Shown: positions 54,680-64,000 of the stretch, piece by piece
How positions within the stretch are numbered: position 1 is the first letter of the stretch
Layout of the letters: each line of letters begins with the position of its first letter
Assembly (NCBI GenBank): GCA_035048815.1
Contig: JAUCBN010000021.1
Coordinates: forward strand, 813,501-877,500
DNA length: 64,000 bases
Origin: Abelmoschus esculentus
Lineage: Eukaryota > Streptophyta > Magnoliopsida > Malvales > Malvaceae
Reading direction: 5' to 3'
Notes under the pieces: model-generated
What the model was told of the DNA's origin: nothing
The model's database searches: none
What the model saw: only the letters and a program-made list of their open reading frames with translations
Translations under genes and position numbers: made by a program

Positions 54680-56009
54680 GTTCAAACCTTTGTCAGGGTT
54701 TTGTTATTATTATTTATCTTTATATATAAGTAGCAGTAGTAGTTTATTTTTATTGACTGTTATTAGTATTATTACCATCGGTATTATTATTAGTTTTATT
54801 TTTATTAGCATTATAATATATATATTAAATTAAAATAGATCATATAATATAAAAACTCAATTAGATATCTTTCATTTTATTTTACAGCCGCCCCATATTC
54901 TGGATCGTTGAATCAGATTAGATTAGAACAAAGAAGACCCTTCGGGTTTCACATTCGCGTGTATTGACCCCCGTCGTGCCTGTTCGAGTTCTCAACGTGT
55001 CCACGCGCCGAGCTGTTCATCTCTCGATCCGCATGGCCTTGCAGTCGGACATCACGATACTCTCCCACCGTCTCCCAACCACCGGACGTGAAAAGAAACA
55101 ATAAAGAAAACAAGTAAATTAGATTTCCAGATCCAACAACTTATCCACTAGTAGAGATTAGATTATTTTTATTATTAATTGTAATAGGAAAAAATGTATT
55201 GTAATTTCTATTCTAGATAAATTAGACTTTTTCATCTAAGAAATCCCCGTACAATATTTATATTAGATATATACTCTCTAATAAAATCCCCTTTAAAAGG
55301 TATAGAACTGTTTAGATTTTTTAAACTAATACACTCAATGATCCTAACTATGGGTGATAACGAGCTGAGCTTGAGCCAGGCCAAGCTCGGCTCCGCTTGA
55401 AAAAAGATATATCTGAGTTCGGCTTAATTCGAGTTCTACTCGAAAATAATATTACTGTGTTCGGCTCAGACTCAAAACTATAGAACTGTTTAGATTTTTT
55501 AAGCTAATACACCCAATGATTCTATTATAATTTCAATTACCAATTATGAACGAAAAGAAAAAGGTAAAAATATAGTCTCTTCTTCTATTTTTTATTTTCT
55601 AATCAAGTAATAAAGAAATTACAAAATAAAGAGAGGATTAGAATTTACCCGAGCGGTTTGATCTTCCTCTCCGCCGATGACAAGCCTATCTTAGGGTGAA
55701 TCGGTAGAGGATTGAAGCTTCGAAGTCTCAGGTTATTTGGTTCCGATTTTCATAAAAGAAATGGGTTATTTCGTGATTTGAGGTTTGTTTTATTAAAAAA
55801 GAAAGAAAGAAAGCTAATTTCTCATTTTTTTGGAATCCAATAACGACGAACACCGAAACTCCACCGGATTCTGAAAATCTACGGCGGTTTTTGAGTTTTG
55901 GAGTGCTGGTGTTCTTCAAGTTTTCAGAGAAAATTAGAAAAATTTCAGGGGATTTGATTTTAGATTTCAAATGAATGAAAAAATATTTTTTTATTTGAAT
56001 CATTATTAT
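54680..56009. other. Intergenic, mixed debris
   Basis: 54880-55070 is a GC-richer stretch without a convincing frame. 55050-55190 matches 49970-50130. 55303-55348 and 55478-55523 are a 45-bp direct repeat flanking a short CGAGCTC/GGCTCGG-rich insertion. 55620-55730 looks transcribed-unit-like on the minus strand but no family was recognised. Confidence 0.4.
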
Positions 56010-56290
56010 TATAGGTGTTCAAAATATCCAACCTAAATGATTCGACTCGAATATCCGATATTCAATCATAAATAATTGGGTATTTATTTAAATTTTTTAT
56101 CCGAGTTAAGCATCCGATCCGTTATTTACGGGCTGGGTTCGAGTCATAAAATTACAAATTTTTAAGTATTCGGCCCATCATTTTTTGAATCGGGCCGAGC
56201 CATAATTATATTTTCAGGTACCCGATTACTTTCGGGTACCCGCTCGATTCTATTTTTAAAATTATTATTATTATTTAAACAAAATATATT
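56010..56290. mobile_element. Truncated hAT-like element end
   Basis: AGGTGTTCAAAATATCC and then repeated GGTACCCG/CGGGTACC and ATCCGAT words resemble the subterminal style of the hAT elements here. Only one end is identifiable. Confidence 0.4.
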
Positions 56291-56329
56291 TATACTTGTA
56301 GCGATCCTTTTTTTTGAAAATTTTTTAAA

Positions 56330-56640
56330 AATAATTTAAAATATATTTTTTGGTGTGGTGATTTTAAAAATTTGGTATCTCGAGAAGATGACACCTGAAG
56401 AACAAGATGTCACTTATATGGAAATATCGTTAAGATTTGAAAATTAGTTGAGTTACAGTTGCCACCGGTCACTTTGATAGACCGAACACCATTAAAAATT
56501 TACCAACGATTCAGAACATTTGGGTTCGAGAGTTGATGTTTGGGGAAGAATTAGCACCACCACCACGTCCAGAAATTGGTACATAAAGGTTCGCATCATA
56601 ATTTTTTTTAAAAAAAATAAAGATTCAAATTAATTTAATT
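56330..56640 (-). mobile_element. Diverged inverted LTR piece of the 8-9 kb retroelement family
   Basis: GCCACCGGTCACTTTGATAG followed later by AACATTTGGGTTCGAGAGT matches the reverse complement of 8225-8345 (GCCACCGGCCACTTTGGTAG and AACATTTGGGTTCGGGAGT), in the same order. Rest is diverged. Confidence 0.6.
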
Positions 56641-58002
56641 TTTAATTTTAAATACATATTTAAAACCTAATATCCACGATAATTCAAAAAAGATAACACC
56701 CAAAGATCAGGATACTACTCCCAATAGAATATATCGGGATAATAAGGTCAAACAAAAGATGTACAATAATATTAATAAAACGTAGTAATATAAACAAAAT
56801 TAGAAAAAAGATTAATAATAATAATAATAATATTTCGAACCTGATTCCAACCTCAAATTTTTAAGAAGATCAACGGATTCAGTTAGATCTATCAGATAAG
56901 TATTTCGAACTATAAATTTTTTACCTTTTTTTCTTTCTCGGTTTTGCTTTCGATTTGGCTTTTTTTTTTTTTGTATATTGATTGCTGATATTGGATTTTT
57001 TTTGTTCGAATTTCTCTCTTTTTTTGATTGATCTCCCAGATCGAATTACAGCTTAGTTTAAGGTACTTATAACCTGAAATACACATAAAATAAACAATAT
57101 ATCTCTGCTTTTTTTTTGTGATCTAATCACGTTTTTTTCTTTAATATTTGCAGGTTCGATGCGATATGGGCGATGGTGCAGGCGGTAAGTCATGGCCGAC
57201 CTTCTCCTCCAATGATGGAGCGCGAAGACGAATGGTCCATTAAGGCGGCGGCAGCTTGGGTTTGGGGTATGGTGGCTGCCGATTAAGGATTAAGTTAGAA
57301 TATTAGGGTTATTTTTCATTGTATTAGGTTTGATTATAATTGTGGGCTATTGGGTATTGGGTCATGTTTATTGGGTTGTGGGGTTTTGTTTGGTTTTGGA
57401 TCTGAAATGAGTTATTATAATATTCATTATATTTTTATATAAATAATCTAATTTAAAAATCTCGATCCCACAAACTTAATTTTTAAAAAAGAATTTGGGA
57501 CTCATTCTAAAAAATAAAATTAAGATTCGTTGTAAATTATAAATTTAGTTTTTCGAATTGACAAAATTTAAACTTTACTCGTTTAGATATGTAATTTTTT
57601 TATGGCACTAACCAATACGAAAATCAACTCAAGATTATTTATTATTTAAATAATTAATTTTTATATATTAAAATAAATAAACTAATTAAAAATATTTAAA
57701 AATATTTTTTAAAACTTCCTTTAGACGTTATGTTTTGTTTCGATTTAGATTATGTAATTTATGTCTTAAAATTTATGCTTAGATTATATAACTAGGGATT
57801 TAAAATTTTATATTTCGATGTTACATTATTTAATTCAAATTTTTAAATTTTATAAGTACGAGAAAGAGATAAATAATTTGCACCCGAAAACTAGTCATTG
57901 AGGGTTTTAATTAATTTTATAATATTTGTTCAAGTCTAAAAGTATTTTAAATTGAGTTATATAAAAATAAATATCTTAACAATCTCTTTTTTTGATATAA
58001 CT
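56641..58002. other. Intergenic with a small GC-rich island
   Basis: 57150-57290 is unusually GC-rich and follows a good acceptor-like TTTGCAG at 57147-57153. One frame, FDAIWAMVQAVSHGRPSPPM and on to a TAA near 57286, looks coding but is short and unrecognised. No gene can be assigned. The remainder is AT-rich. Confidence 0.35.
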
Positions 58003-58594
58003 AACGTTACGTTTAGGAATGTTTTTTAAACTAGCTTTTGGGTCAAAAGCTGGGTTAGAACGTAGAAGCAATGCTAAACAATTAATTTTTGAAGAAAAAA
58101 CTACGTTTGAAAAATGTTTTTCAACCCAAACACAAAAGTTAAAATTTTTAGCTTTTACAGTTGAAAAATACTTTTAAGAGTCAGATTACAATTTTAACCT
58201 TTATTTATTATGTTTTAATATAATTTAATTTTTATAAATACGTAATTATATTTAACATAGATTACTATTTTTTATTTTAAAAATTATATATATTTATATA
58301 TTTTTTCAAAATCACTTTTAAAAAATAATTTATGTATTATTTATTAATATTTTATATTTTATCATAATTTAAGTTAATATTATAATATTAAATAATTTGG
58401 TTATCATTTAAATATATATTTTTTAACTTATAACATCATGTCTAAAATAACCATTTATTTTTTCAAAAACACTTTTTGACAGCAATACTAAACACATATA
58501 TTTCAAAATAAAAATTTCAAAAGAACTTTTCCACTATATTTTTTTACTAAACTTTTTCACTGTACTTTTCAAAAACAATGCTAAACTGGCCCTA
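58003..58594. mobile_element. Possible hAT-like MITE
   Basis: Left TACGTTTAGGAATGTTTTTT and right, reversed, CAGTTTAGCATTGTTTTTGA are imperfect inverted ends, and the GGGCCAGTTTAGCATTG wording resembles plant hAT MITE termini. AT-rich between; target duplication not clear. Confidence 0.45.
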
Positions 58595-58712
58595 AATCAC
58601 TTAAAATCTTATTTTTGATATTCTCCCACTTAGTAAAAAATGAATAAGAGTAAAAATACAAGATGGTGATAGTTATTTACTATTTTCTTCTCCTCCTTAG
58701 GTCACATGCACT

Positions 58713-59917
58713 CTAATCCTATTCACAACACGCAACAAGGACGTGGCTTTACATGGCGATCCTTGCAACTCTCCGTTTGAGCTTCCATTTCGTACTGATG
58801 ATCAAGGTTGGAGCTTTTTATCAGAAAAGCATTCCCATGAAACAGGAGTACTGATCCTCATGCTGGCGCAAAAGCATTTGAGAAGCTCGAAAGAGAGATG
58901 GTGAAAAGATGTGGAGGTCTACCTCTAGCAATTGTTGTGTTGGGAGGCTTGCTAGAGACTAAACCAACACAGGATCAATGGAAGATGGTTCACAGAAACA
59001 TGTTCCAAGGACACTCGAAAGGGTTGCAACCATAAGGCCATCATTATGGTGCAGTGAATGCAATATTGGTTTTAGGCTACCATGATTTGCCTTTTCATTT
59101 AAAACCATGCTTTCTATATCTTGACCATTATCCAGATGGTTGAGAGATATCAGAGAGAGAAGGAACTCATTCGATTATGGTTTCGCTGAAGGTTTCATTT
59201 CGCCATCTCCGGAAAGTAGAGAAATGTTGAAGGATGTGGGACTTAGGGGCGTAAACAAGCCGATTCGAGTTCGAGTACTGTTAAGCTCGGCTTGGCTCGT
59301 TAAGATTTCGATTTGAGTTCGAGCTTGAGTAATTTTATACGAGCTTGAAAAATCTGAGTTCAGCTCAACTCTTTAAGAACTCAAGTCGTGTTCGAGTTTA
59401 TTTTGAGTTTAATCGAGTCAAGTATTGACCGATCTTTGACCGTATTAGACTCGAGTAACTCTTATCTCTCACATCTCATTTAAAGCCTAATGAAAAAAAA
59501 AACTTTGATACACGAGTTCTGTAAGTTTAAGCTTGTTAATTTAGGTTTTAGTATGTTAATTTAGTATTTAAGATTTATGTTTAGGATTTACATTTTAGAG
59601 TTTAAAGTTTAGAAAATTATATTTTATTATAAAAAATAGTATATTTATATTTTTCGAATAACTTGTGAACTTTTCGAATCGGATATAATGTAGCTCGGCT
59701 CGTTAAGAACTCGAGCTGAGTTTGAGCTCGAATCGAGTCTGATCAAATCAAGTTTTGACTGAACTTTGACCAAATCAAGATCAAATAACTCATAATCTGT
59801 CTCGTCTCAATTACAGTCCTATGTCGTACTGAGCGGCACTTCCTAGAAGAGCTTATAAATAGAAGTTTGCTCAACTCGGCAGGCTAGACTATAAAGGAAC
59901 AAAAGTGAAAACATGTT
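58713..59917 (+). pseudogene. NB-ARC NLR remnant interrupted by an insertion
   Basis: Starts in RNBS-B (ILFTTRNKDVALHGDP), continues through GLPLAIVVLGGLL, the HRNMFQGH segment, and LPFHLKPCFLYL in several frames with in-frame stops (for example TAA at about 59032 and TGA near 59143), then WFAEGF-like and SREMLKDVG. After the inserted element (59244-59821) it resumes at FLEELINRSL and ends at about KVKTC. Start, P-loop and LRRs are absent. It is the last NLR piece, at the cluster's right edge. Confidence 0.88.
59244..59821. mobile_element. TIR-like element inserted in the NLR remnant
   Basis: Starts TAGGGGCGTAAACAAGC and ends CAATTACAGTCCTA. Flanks TGTGGGACT (59235-59243) and TGTCGTACT (59822-59830) agree at seven of nine positions, consistent with a target duplication. 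Both halves are rich in GAGTTCGAG/CTCGGCTCG words. Non-coding. Confidence 0.68.
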
Positions 59918-60290
59918 GGGTGATATTTTCTTCTACGAAGTGCCTTCAAATGTGATAGCATAGCTCTTCTAGCAGTGGAAAATTTTGCTATGCTATTGGG
60001 AGAAATATATTTTTCTACGTGAATAGATGGATTTGATACCGATGGTGGTCGTGTTCGAACACCATTTTCTCCGGTTCAAATTTTAGAAGAGAATTGTTTG
60101 TTTCATTAGTCTTTTCCAGGAAAGAAATATGAACTAAATCCGACTGCAAAATTTGTTTTCCAGGAAAGTTGAAGCATTCTGTCATTGAAATTTCTTTCCT
60201 TTCACCATGAAAGTTACAGCAAGGTAACGCATATATATGTGTATATATATGAAACTTATCCTATTGGAAACTGATTCATCACTGAGGTTT
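59918..60290. other. Spacer before the DAR2 3' end, no gene seen
   Basis: Mixed-composition DNA containing the presumed 3' UTR of the minus-strand DAR2 gene nearest 60290, including a TATATATGTGTATATATAT run at about 60231-60249. Confidence 0.45.
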
Positions 60291-63061
60291 TCATAACGGG
60301 AAGTTTCCGGTCAGACGAATGTGATCTAAGGTTCGACGTAAACCGTATTTGTTGACGGCTGCATTGGCAGCTCGGAACCCTCCACCGTAGGCAGGGGAAG
60401 CATCATGAGCAATCTGGTGAATGAAGAACTCACCAAGCTTGTTTTCGACATTAGATTTCCCTCCTTTCTTAGACGACGAAGAAGATGAAGAAGCTGCTGA
60501 TGTAGATGCTCGACTGCTCGCTCCCGGTAATACTTCGGATTCGAGCCACATGTATGATAACACTTGACAGATACCTTCCTCGACCTCGGGATTCAGATTT
60601 CGGTACCCTGCAGCACACGTTATAATGTAGAAAACATAAAAATGGGAGGAGTGTTAAAAACTTCATAATTGAAGATTGCCTGCATGTATTTTACCTTTGA
60701 GGCGTAACCAGCCATGCATCAACTCGTGGGCGAGAATCGCCCCGGTTAGAAGTCTGCATAGTCCGGAAAGTATTACTGTCTGAACATCGACAAGAGATAA
60801 GCTGAATCATAAACAACAACAGGAAGAAATCCAACGGGATTGTACCTTGGAAGACCATAAAGAACTAAAATGGCAGTGACTTCACATTTCCTTGTCAGCT
60901 TCTGGGGTTGAGTTCTCATTCCGATAAGATGCCGGCCTCCGATTCGCGGTCTTTTTAGTATCTATAACAGAGAAAACAAAGAAAATGTCAGACTTATGTC
61001 GATCAACAAAGCAAAACGGTGGAATTAGTTCGGTCGACATACACTGGTAACCGTTTGTTCTTCAGACAGACATAAACCCCTTGTCTCAGGCATATGATGA
61101 TAACCCTGGAAAAGAACCAAAACTGAAACATCAAAGCCATTCCATAAAACAGAACAGGTGTGAAAAAATTGAGTAGTGTTCATAAAATGTTACATTCTTT
61201 TCTCCAACAATGGCTTCATTGAGTGCTTGTCTTTCCACGAGAAGCATCGGAATTTGCTGGTCTAGTTTCATGTTCATTCCTTCATAATAGTCTCTAATGG
61301 AATGGTAAAGAGGCTGGCAATCACCAGTGTCCATGATTGCAGATTCCATGCATTCCAAGCATAATCTCCGACCATCTTCGAGCGAGTAATATCTTACGTT
61401 CCAAGACTTGAGGAGACAAAGATCGTGAAGAAAAAACAGGGTTTCGAGGAGAAACGAAAACAATAACCAACAACGAGAATTGTTAGCAGAAAGTTTGAAG
61501 CTTTAACACATTAAAAAGAAACAGTTCCTTGAATCCATACCTCCAAACGTTCACAACTACAACAGCGAGCCGTGTTGTCATGTTCATGTGATGGACAATA
61601 CTTTTGGGACCAAAATGGATGGCATCTATACTCTATTAGTCCAGCTGCATTCGTTGGAATCTGAAATTCGGTTTAAACGGAAAATAAGAATGTGATTCAT
61701 AGAACTAATACTTCAAATGATATATTCCAGAAATATTCTTACAAATTGGAGACAAACATCACATTTGGGATGTGTCAGTTCTTTGAAGCAAGTTTTGTGA
61801 TATGGATTCCTCCCGGACAAAGAAAACTTGAATCACCACACACACACAAAAATACAGAATTAGAACTATTTGAAGAGTTATAGGATATTTGTAAAGCCAA
61901 AGAGAAAAGAAATGAATCGAACTACCTCGTGCTCGGTAATCGGATACCCGCAGGAATGGCAACGGAAGCAATTGGGATGAAAATATGCTCCCATGCATCC
62001 CAGGTAATTGCCACATCCGATCTCGCGATGACAGCCAGCACATACTCTGCAAGTCATAGACATCAAGATATATGTCGATTAATTGGATACTAGATGAATC
62101 ATGGTAGGTACTCAAAGAGGACAATTCTTATGATGTAAACGCACAAGAAGGAGATTTCGAATCACAATACGAGATCCGACATCCTCGAATCCGGTCATTA
62201 CATAATCTTACATTGTTTTACAACTATGATTACAGAAAGCTATTTTACCTATATCCAGCAGGATGATACTGCAGGGTGCCATAAGGAGGATATGTAGATG
62301 AATTCAAGCCACCATTGTCAGCTCCCCTTGGTAAAGCTCCGACGCAATTATCATCCCTCCGCCATTCGTTGCAGCCTAAAAACACATAGCACCGTATCAG
62401 TACACGAAAACATCGATTCTCGAAACTTAGAAAACAAAAAGAATTAAAAATTGATGAGGATCATGTAGGATAAAGTTATCAAAAACATACCATTTGGTTT
62501 TCTCGTACCCTCAGACAAAGAAAGCGCAATTGCATGATCTAATTCCTCTTGCTCCTTCTTCGTCCTAGGACGATCATTCTATCGACATAAACCAAAACAC
62601 GAACTCAGTCCAAACAGACATCTTTACATCTAAAATTACAAGTACTAGGAAAACAATACAGGATCTTGAAGTTACCGGCATCCTAACTGGAGCACGAACG
62701 ACCAAGTTTTCTTCCCCGACAAACTGAGGATTATATCCTCCACGACGGCCGCCTGAACCGGACTTGAAAAGCTTACTCAGCCACTTCATAACCCTCGATT
62801 TTCTCTCCGGGTACGAATCGTTAAAGTCCCCTGCTTTTTTCCCATTAAAAAAACTTCAATACACAATCAAAAACAAAAGGTATACAGAAAAAGAAAGTAC
62901 CAACTACCAAATGAAAAAGGGTATATCAAAGAATTCGAATTGAAACAGATGGTGGAAGAAAATCGAGAAATTAAAAGTAACCCACCATAGATACACGGAT
63001 GAGAGAGGTGGTTAACATCTGAGGAAGAAGGCGGAGGAGGAGGAGGAGGAGGAGGAGCCAT
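60291..63061 (-). CDS. DAR2: DA1-related LIM-domain metallopeptidase, DAR2-like, 12 exons
   Basis: Exons, in transcript order: 63061-62986, 62830-62676, 62578-62491, 62375-62249, 62046-61926, 61826-61743, 61660-61541, 61406-61194, 61105-61043, 60961-60846, 60753-60695, 60607-60291. All junctions are GT-AG and keep phase, giving 512 residues, close to Arabidopsis DAR2. A poly-Pro start is followed by HPCIYG and MKWLSKLFKSGSG; a UIM-like EELDHAIALSLSE (88-100); a LIM zinc domain from C151 (VCAGC, FHPNCFRCHSCG); then YYEGMNMKLDQQIPMLLVER, the zinc peptidase motif HELMH (397-401) and EEG (417-419), ending HIRLTGNFPL. DA1-family peptidases are ubiquitin-activated and cleave growth regulators; DAR2 is linked to root meristem size. 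No lesion seen. The choice of DAR2 over DA1 rests on the N-terminus and the single UIM-like motif. Confidence 0.94.
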
Positions 63062-63300
63062 GGGGTATAGAATTTATGAAAAAGTGGCCGGAATCTGTGA
63101 ATGAAAGCGAGAGACAGGGAGGAAAGAAGGGTGGGAGAGAAAGCGAGTGGGGAGGAAAGGAGCATTGTTAAAAGAAGGAAAGAAAGGGGAGAATCTGAAG
63201 GAGGGAGAAAGAAAGGGAAGGGAAGAGGGAGAGAAGAGATTCTTGGCTTGAGAAAGTGGAGGGAATATTTGAGTAAAAAAGAAATTTTGTAACTTTAATA
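63062..63300 (-). promoter_or_regulatory. Pyrimidine-rich 5' leader of DAR2
   Basis: On the minus strand this is a long CT-rich tract (GA-rich on the plus strand, about 63100-63250) directly before the ATG, which itself opens with a GGA/TCC trinucleotide run encoding nine prolines. CT-rich leaders are common near plant transcription starts. No TATA box stands out. Confidence 0.5.
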
Positions 63301-64000
63301 AGGAAAAAAATGAACTTTGTGAACGGTTTAGAATTTGCAGCACTTCCATGGATGAACAAAGTTCTTTTCTTTTGTAATCAGAGCTGGAGAAGGAATTTTA
63401 CTCATTATATTTTAAAGGAATTTTTTTGCCGGGAAAAAGATAGAGTTCATGGAAAATGACCCTCGAATTCTTTCAATTTACATAATTGCCATCATATATA
63501 TTGGTGATATAAAGTTTAGAGTTAATTTTATAATAGGACCTCAAACTATGATAATTATTTTAAATTAGTCTTTAAATTTTAAATGTTTTAGTTTTATTCT
63601 TAAATTGTGGCTCTTATTTTAATCTGATTCTCATACTTTTGAACATTTTAAGTTCGTCTTTAAATTATCATTTATATCATGTTTAATGATCATTAATATT
63701 TTGGGTAAATTATAATAGAGGTCACCCAATTATGAGTACGATTATATTTGAATCACTTAATTATTAAGAATTACATTTAGATTATACATTTATGGGTAAT
63801 ATTATATTTGTGTTACTCAATTACAGGTAAATTTTGATTTGGTCATCCTCATATTTAAAAAAATACATCAATTTAATCATATTTTTCAAATCAATTATAT
63901 ACCTTCATAATTAAAATTATCGAATCTGAATTGCTGTGTTGGGAATCTTGTCTTTAGATTCTTGCAAAGTCAGATGATGAACGCTTTTACGAGAATGTTA
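63301..64000. other. Intergenic, no gene seen
   Basis: 63570-63700 resembles 37505-37620 and 39100-39140 (AAATTGTGGCTCT, ATTATCATTTATATCAT), an uninterrupted copy of the repeat in which the FLZ-carrying element sits. The rest is AT-rich. Confidence 0.5.

Noticed and set aside
55728..56003. 91-codon minus-strand frame
   Set aside because: Lys/Phe/Ile-rich, no recognised motif, no supporting exon or promoter signal.
63101..63292. Plus-strand frame rich in Arg/Glu/Gly/Lys opposite the DAR2 leader
   Set aside because: It is the purine-rich complement of the DAR2 CT-rich leader.

Overview
This window is nuclear DNA from a flowering plant, almost certainly a eudicot. It is AT-rich, has GT-AG introns, and carries plant-only families (NAC, BEL1-like TALE homeobox, CC-NB-LRR, DA1-related) among Ty3/gypsy, LINE, hAT, CACTA and Mutator-like debris. 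The repeat style and the RPP8/RPP13-like NLR sequences suggest Malvaceae, perhaps cotton. That is an impression; no search was possible.

Layout. 1-1260: decayed Ty3/gypsy pol. 2024-3471: a four-exon NAC gene with an odd C-terminus, followed by gene debris (a UDP-glycosyltransferase remnant, an orphan signal peptide, a second NAC exon). 5.65-9.44 kb: a rearranged LTR retroelement with inverted and direct copies of its LTR and a primer-binding-site-like sequence. 10.7-11.6 kb: a RabA/Rab11-type GTPase pseudogene with a P-loop Gly-to-Glu change and a frameshift. 13.77-16.65 kb: an intact four-exon BEL1-like homeodomain gene. 16.7-22.2 kb: gene-free, with two hAT-type elements and a long-hairpin element that has a perfect 9-bp target duplication.

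22.3-59.9 kb is a CC-NB-LRR resistance-gene cluster, all on the plus strand. It has two complete single-exon genes (22268-25057 and 51081-53837), one nearly complete copy truncated by a late 1-bp frameshift (44456-47032), one pseudogene broken in the P-loop and at GLPL (32053-34787), and at least four partial remnants. The flanks are duplicated with the genes. Between copies lie a LINE fragment, a TIR element containing a retroelement fragment and palindromic 60-bp repeats, a Pack-type TIR element carrying an FCS-like zinc-finger gene fragment, a CACTA element and further hAT elements.

60.29-63.06 kb (minus strand): a complete 12-exon DA1-related LIM/peptidase gene, best matched to DAR2.

How the genes relate: the NLR copies form one evolving immune-receptor family with signs of unequal crossing-over, gene conversion and transposon insertion. 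NAC, BEL1-like and DAR2 are unrelated developmental or regulatory genes on either side. I found no convincing wholly new biological system. The best leads are the FLZ-carrying TIR element, the composite 29.3-31.5 kb element, the guanine-tract slippage site in the NLR P-loop, and the shared hAT insertion that orders the NLR duplications.
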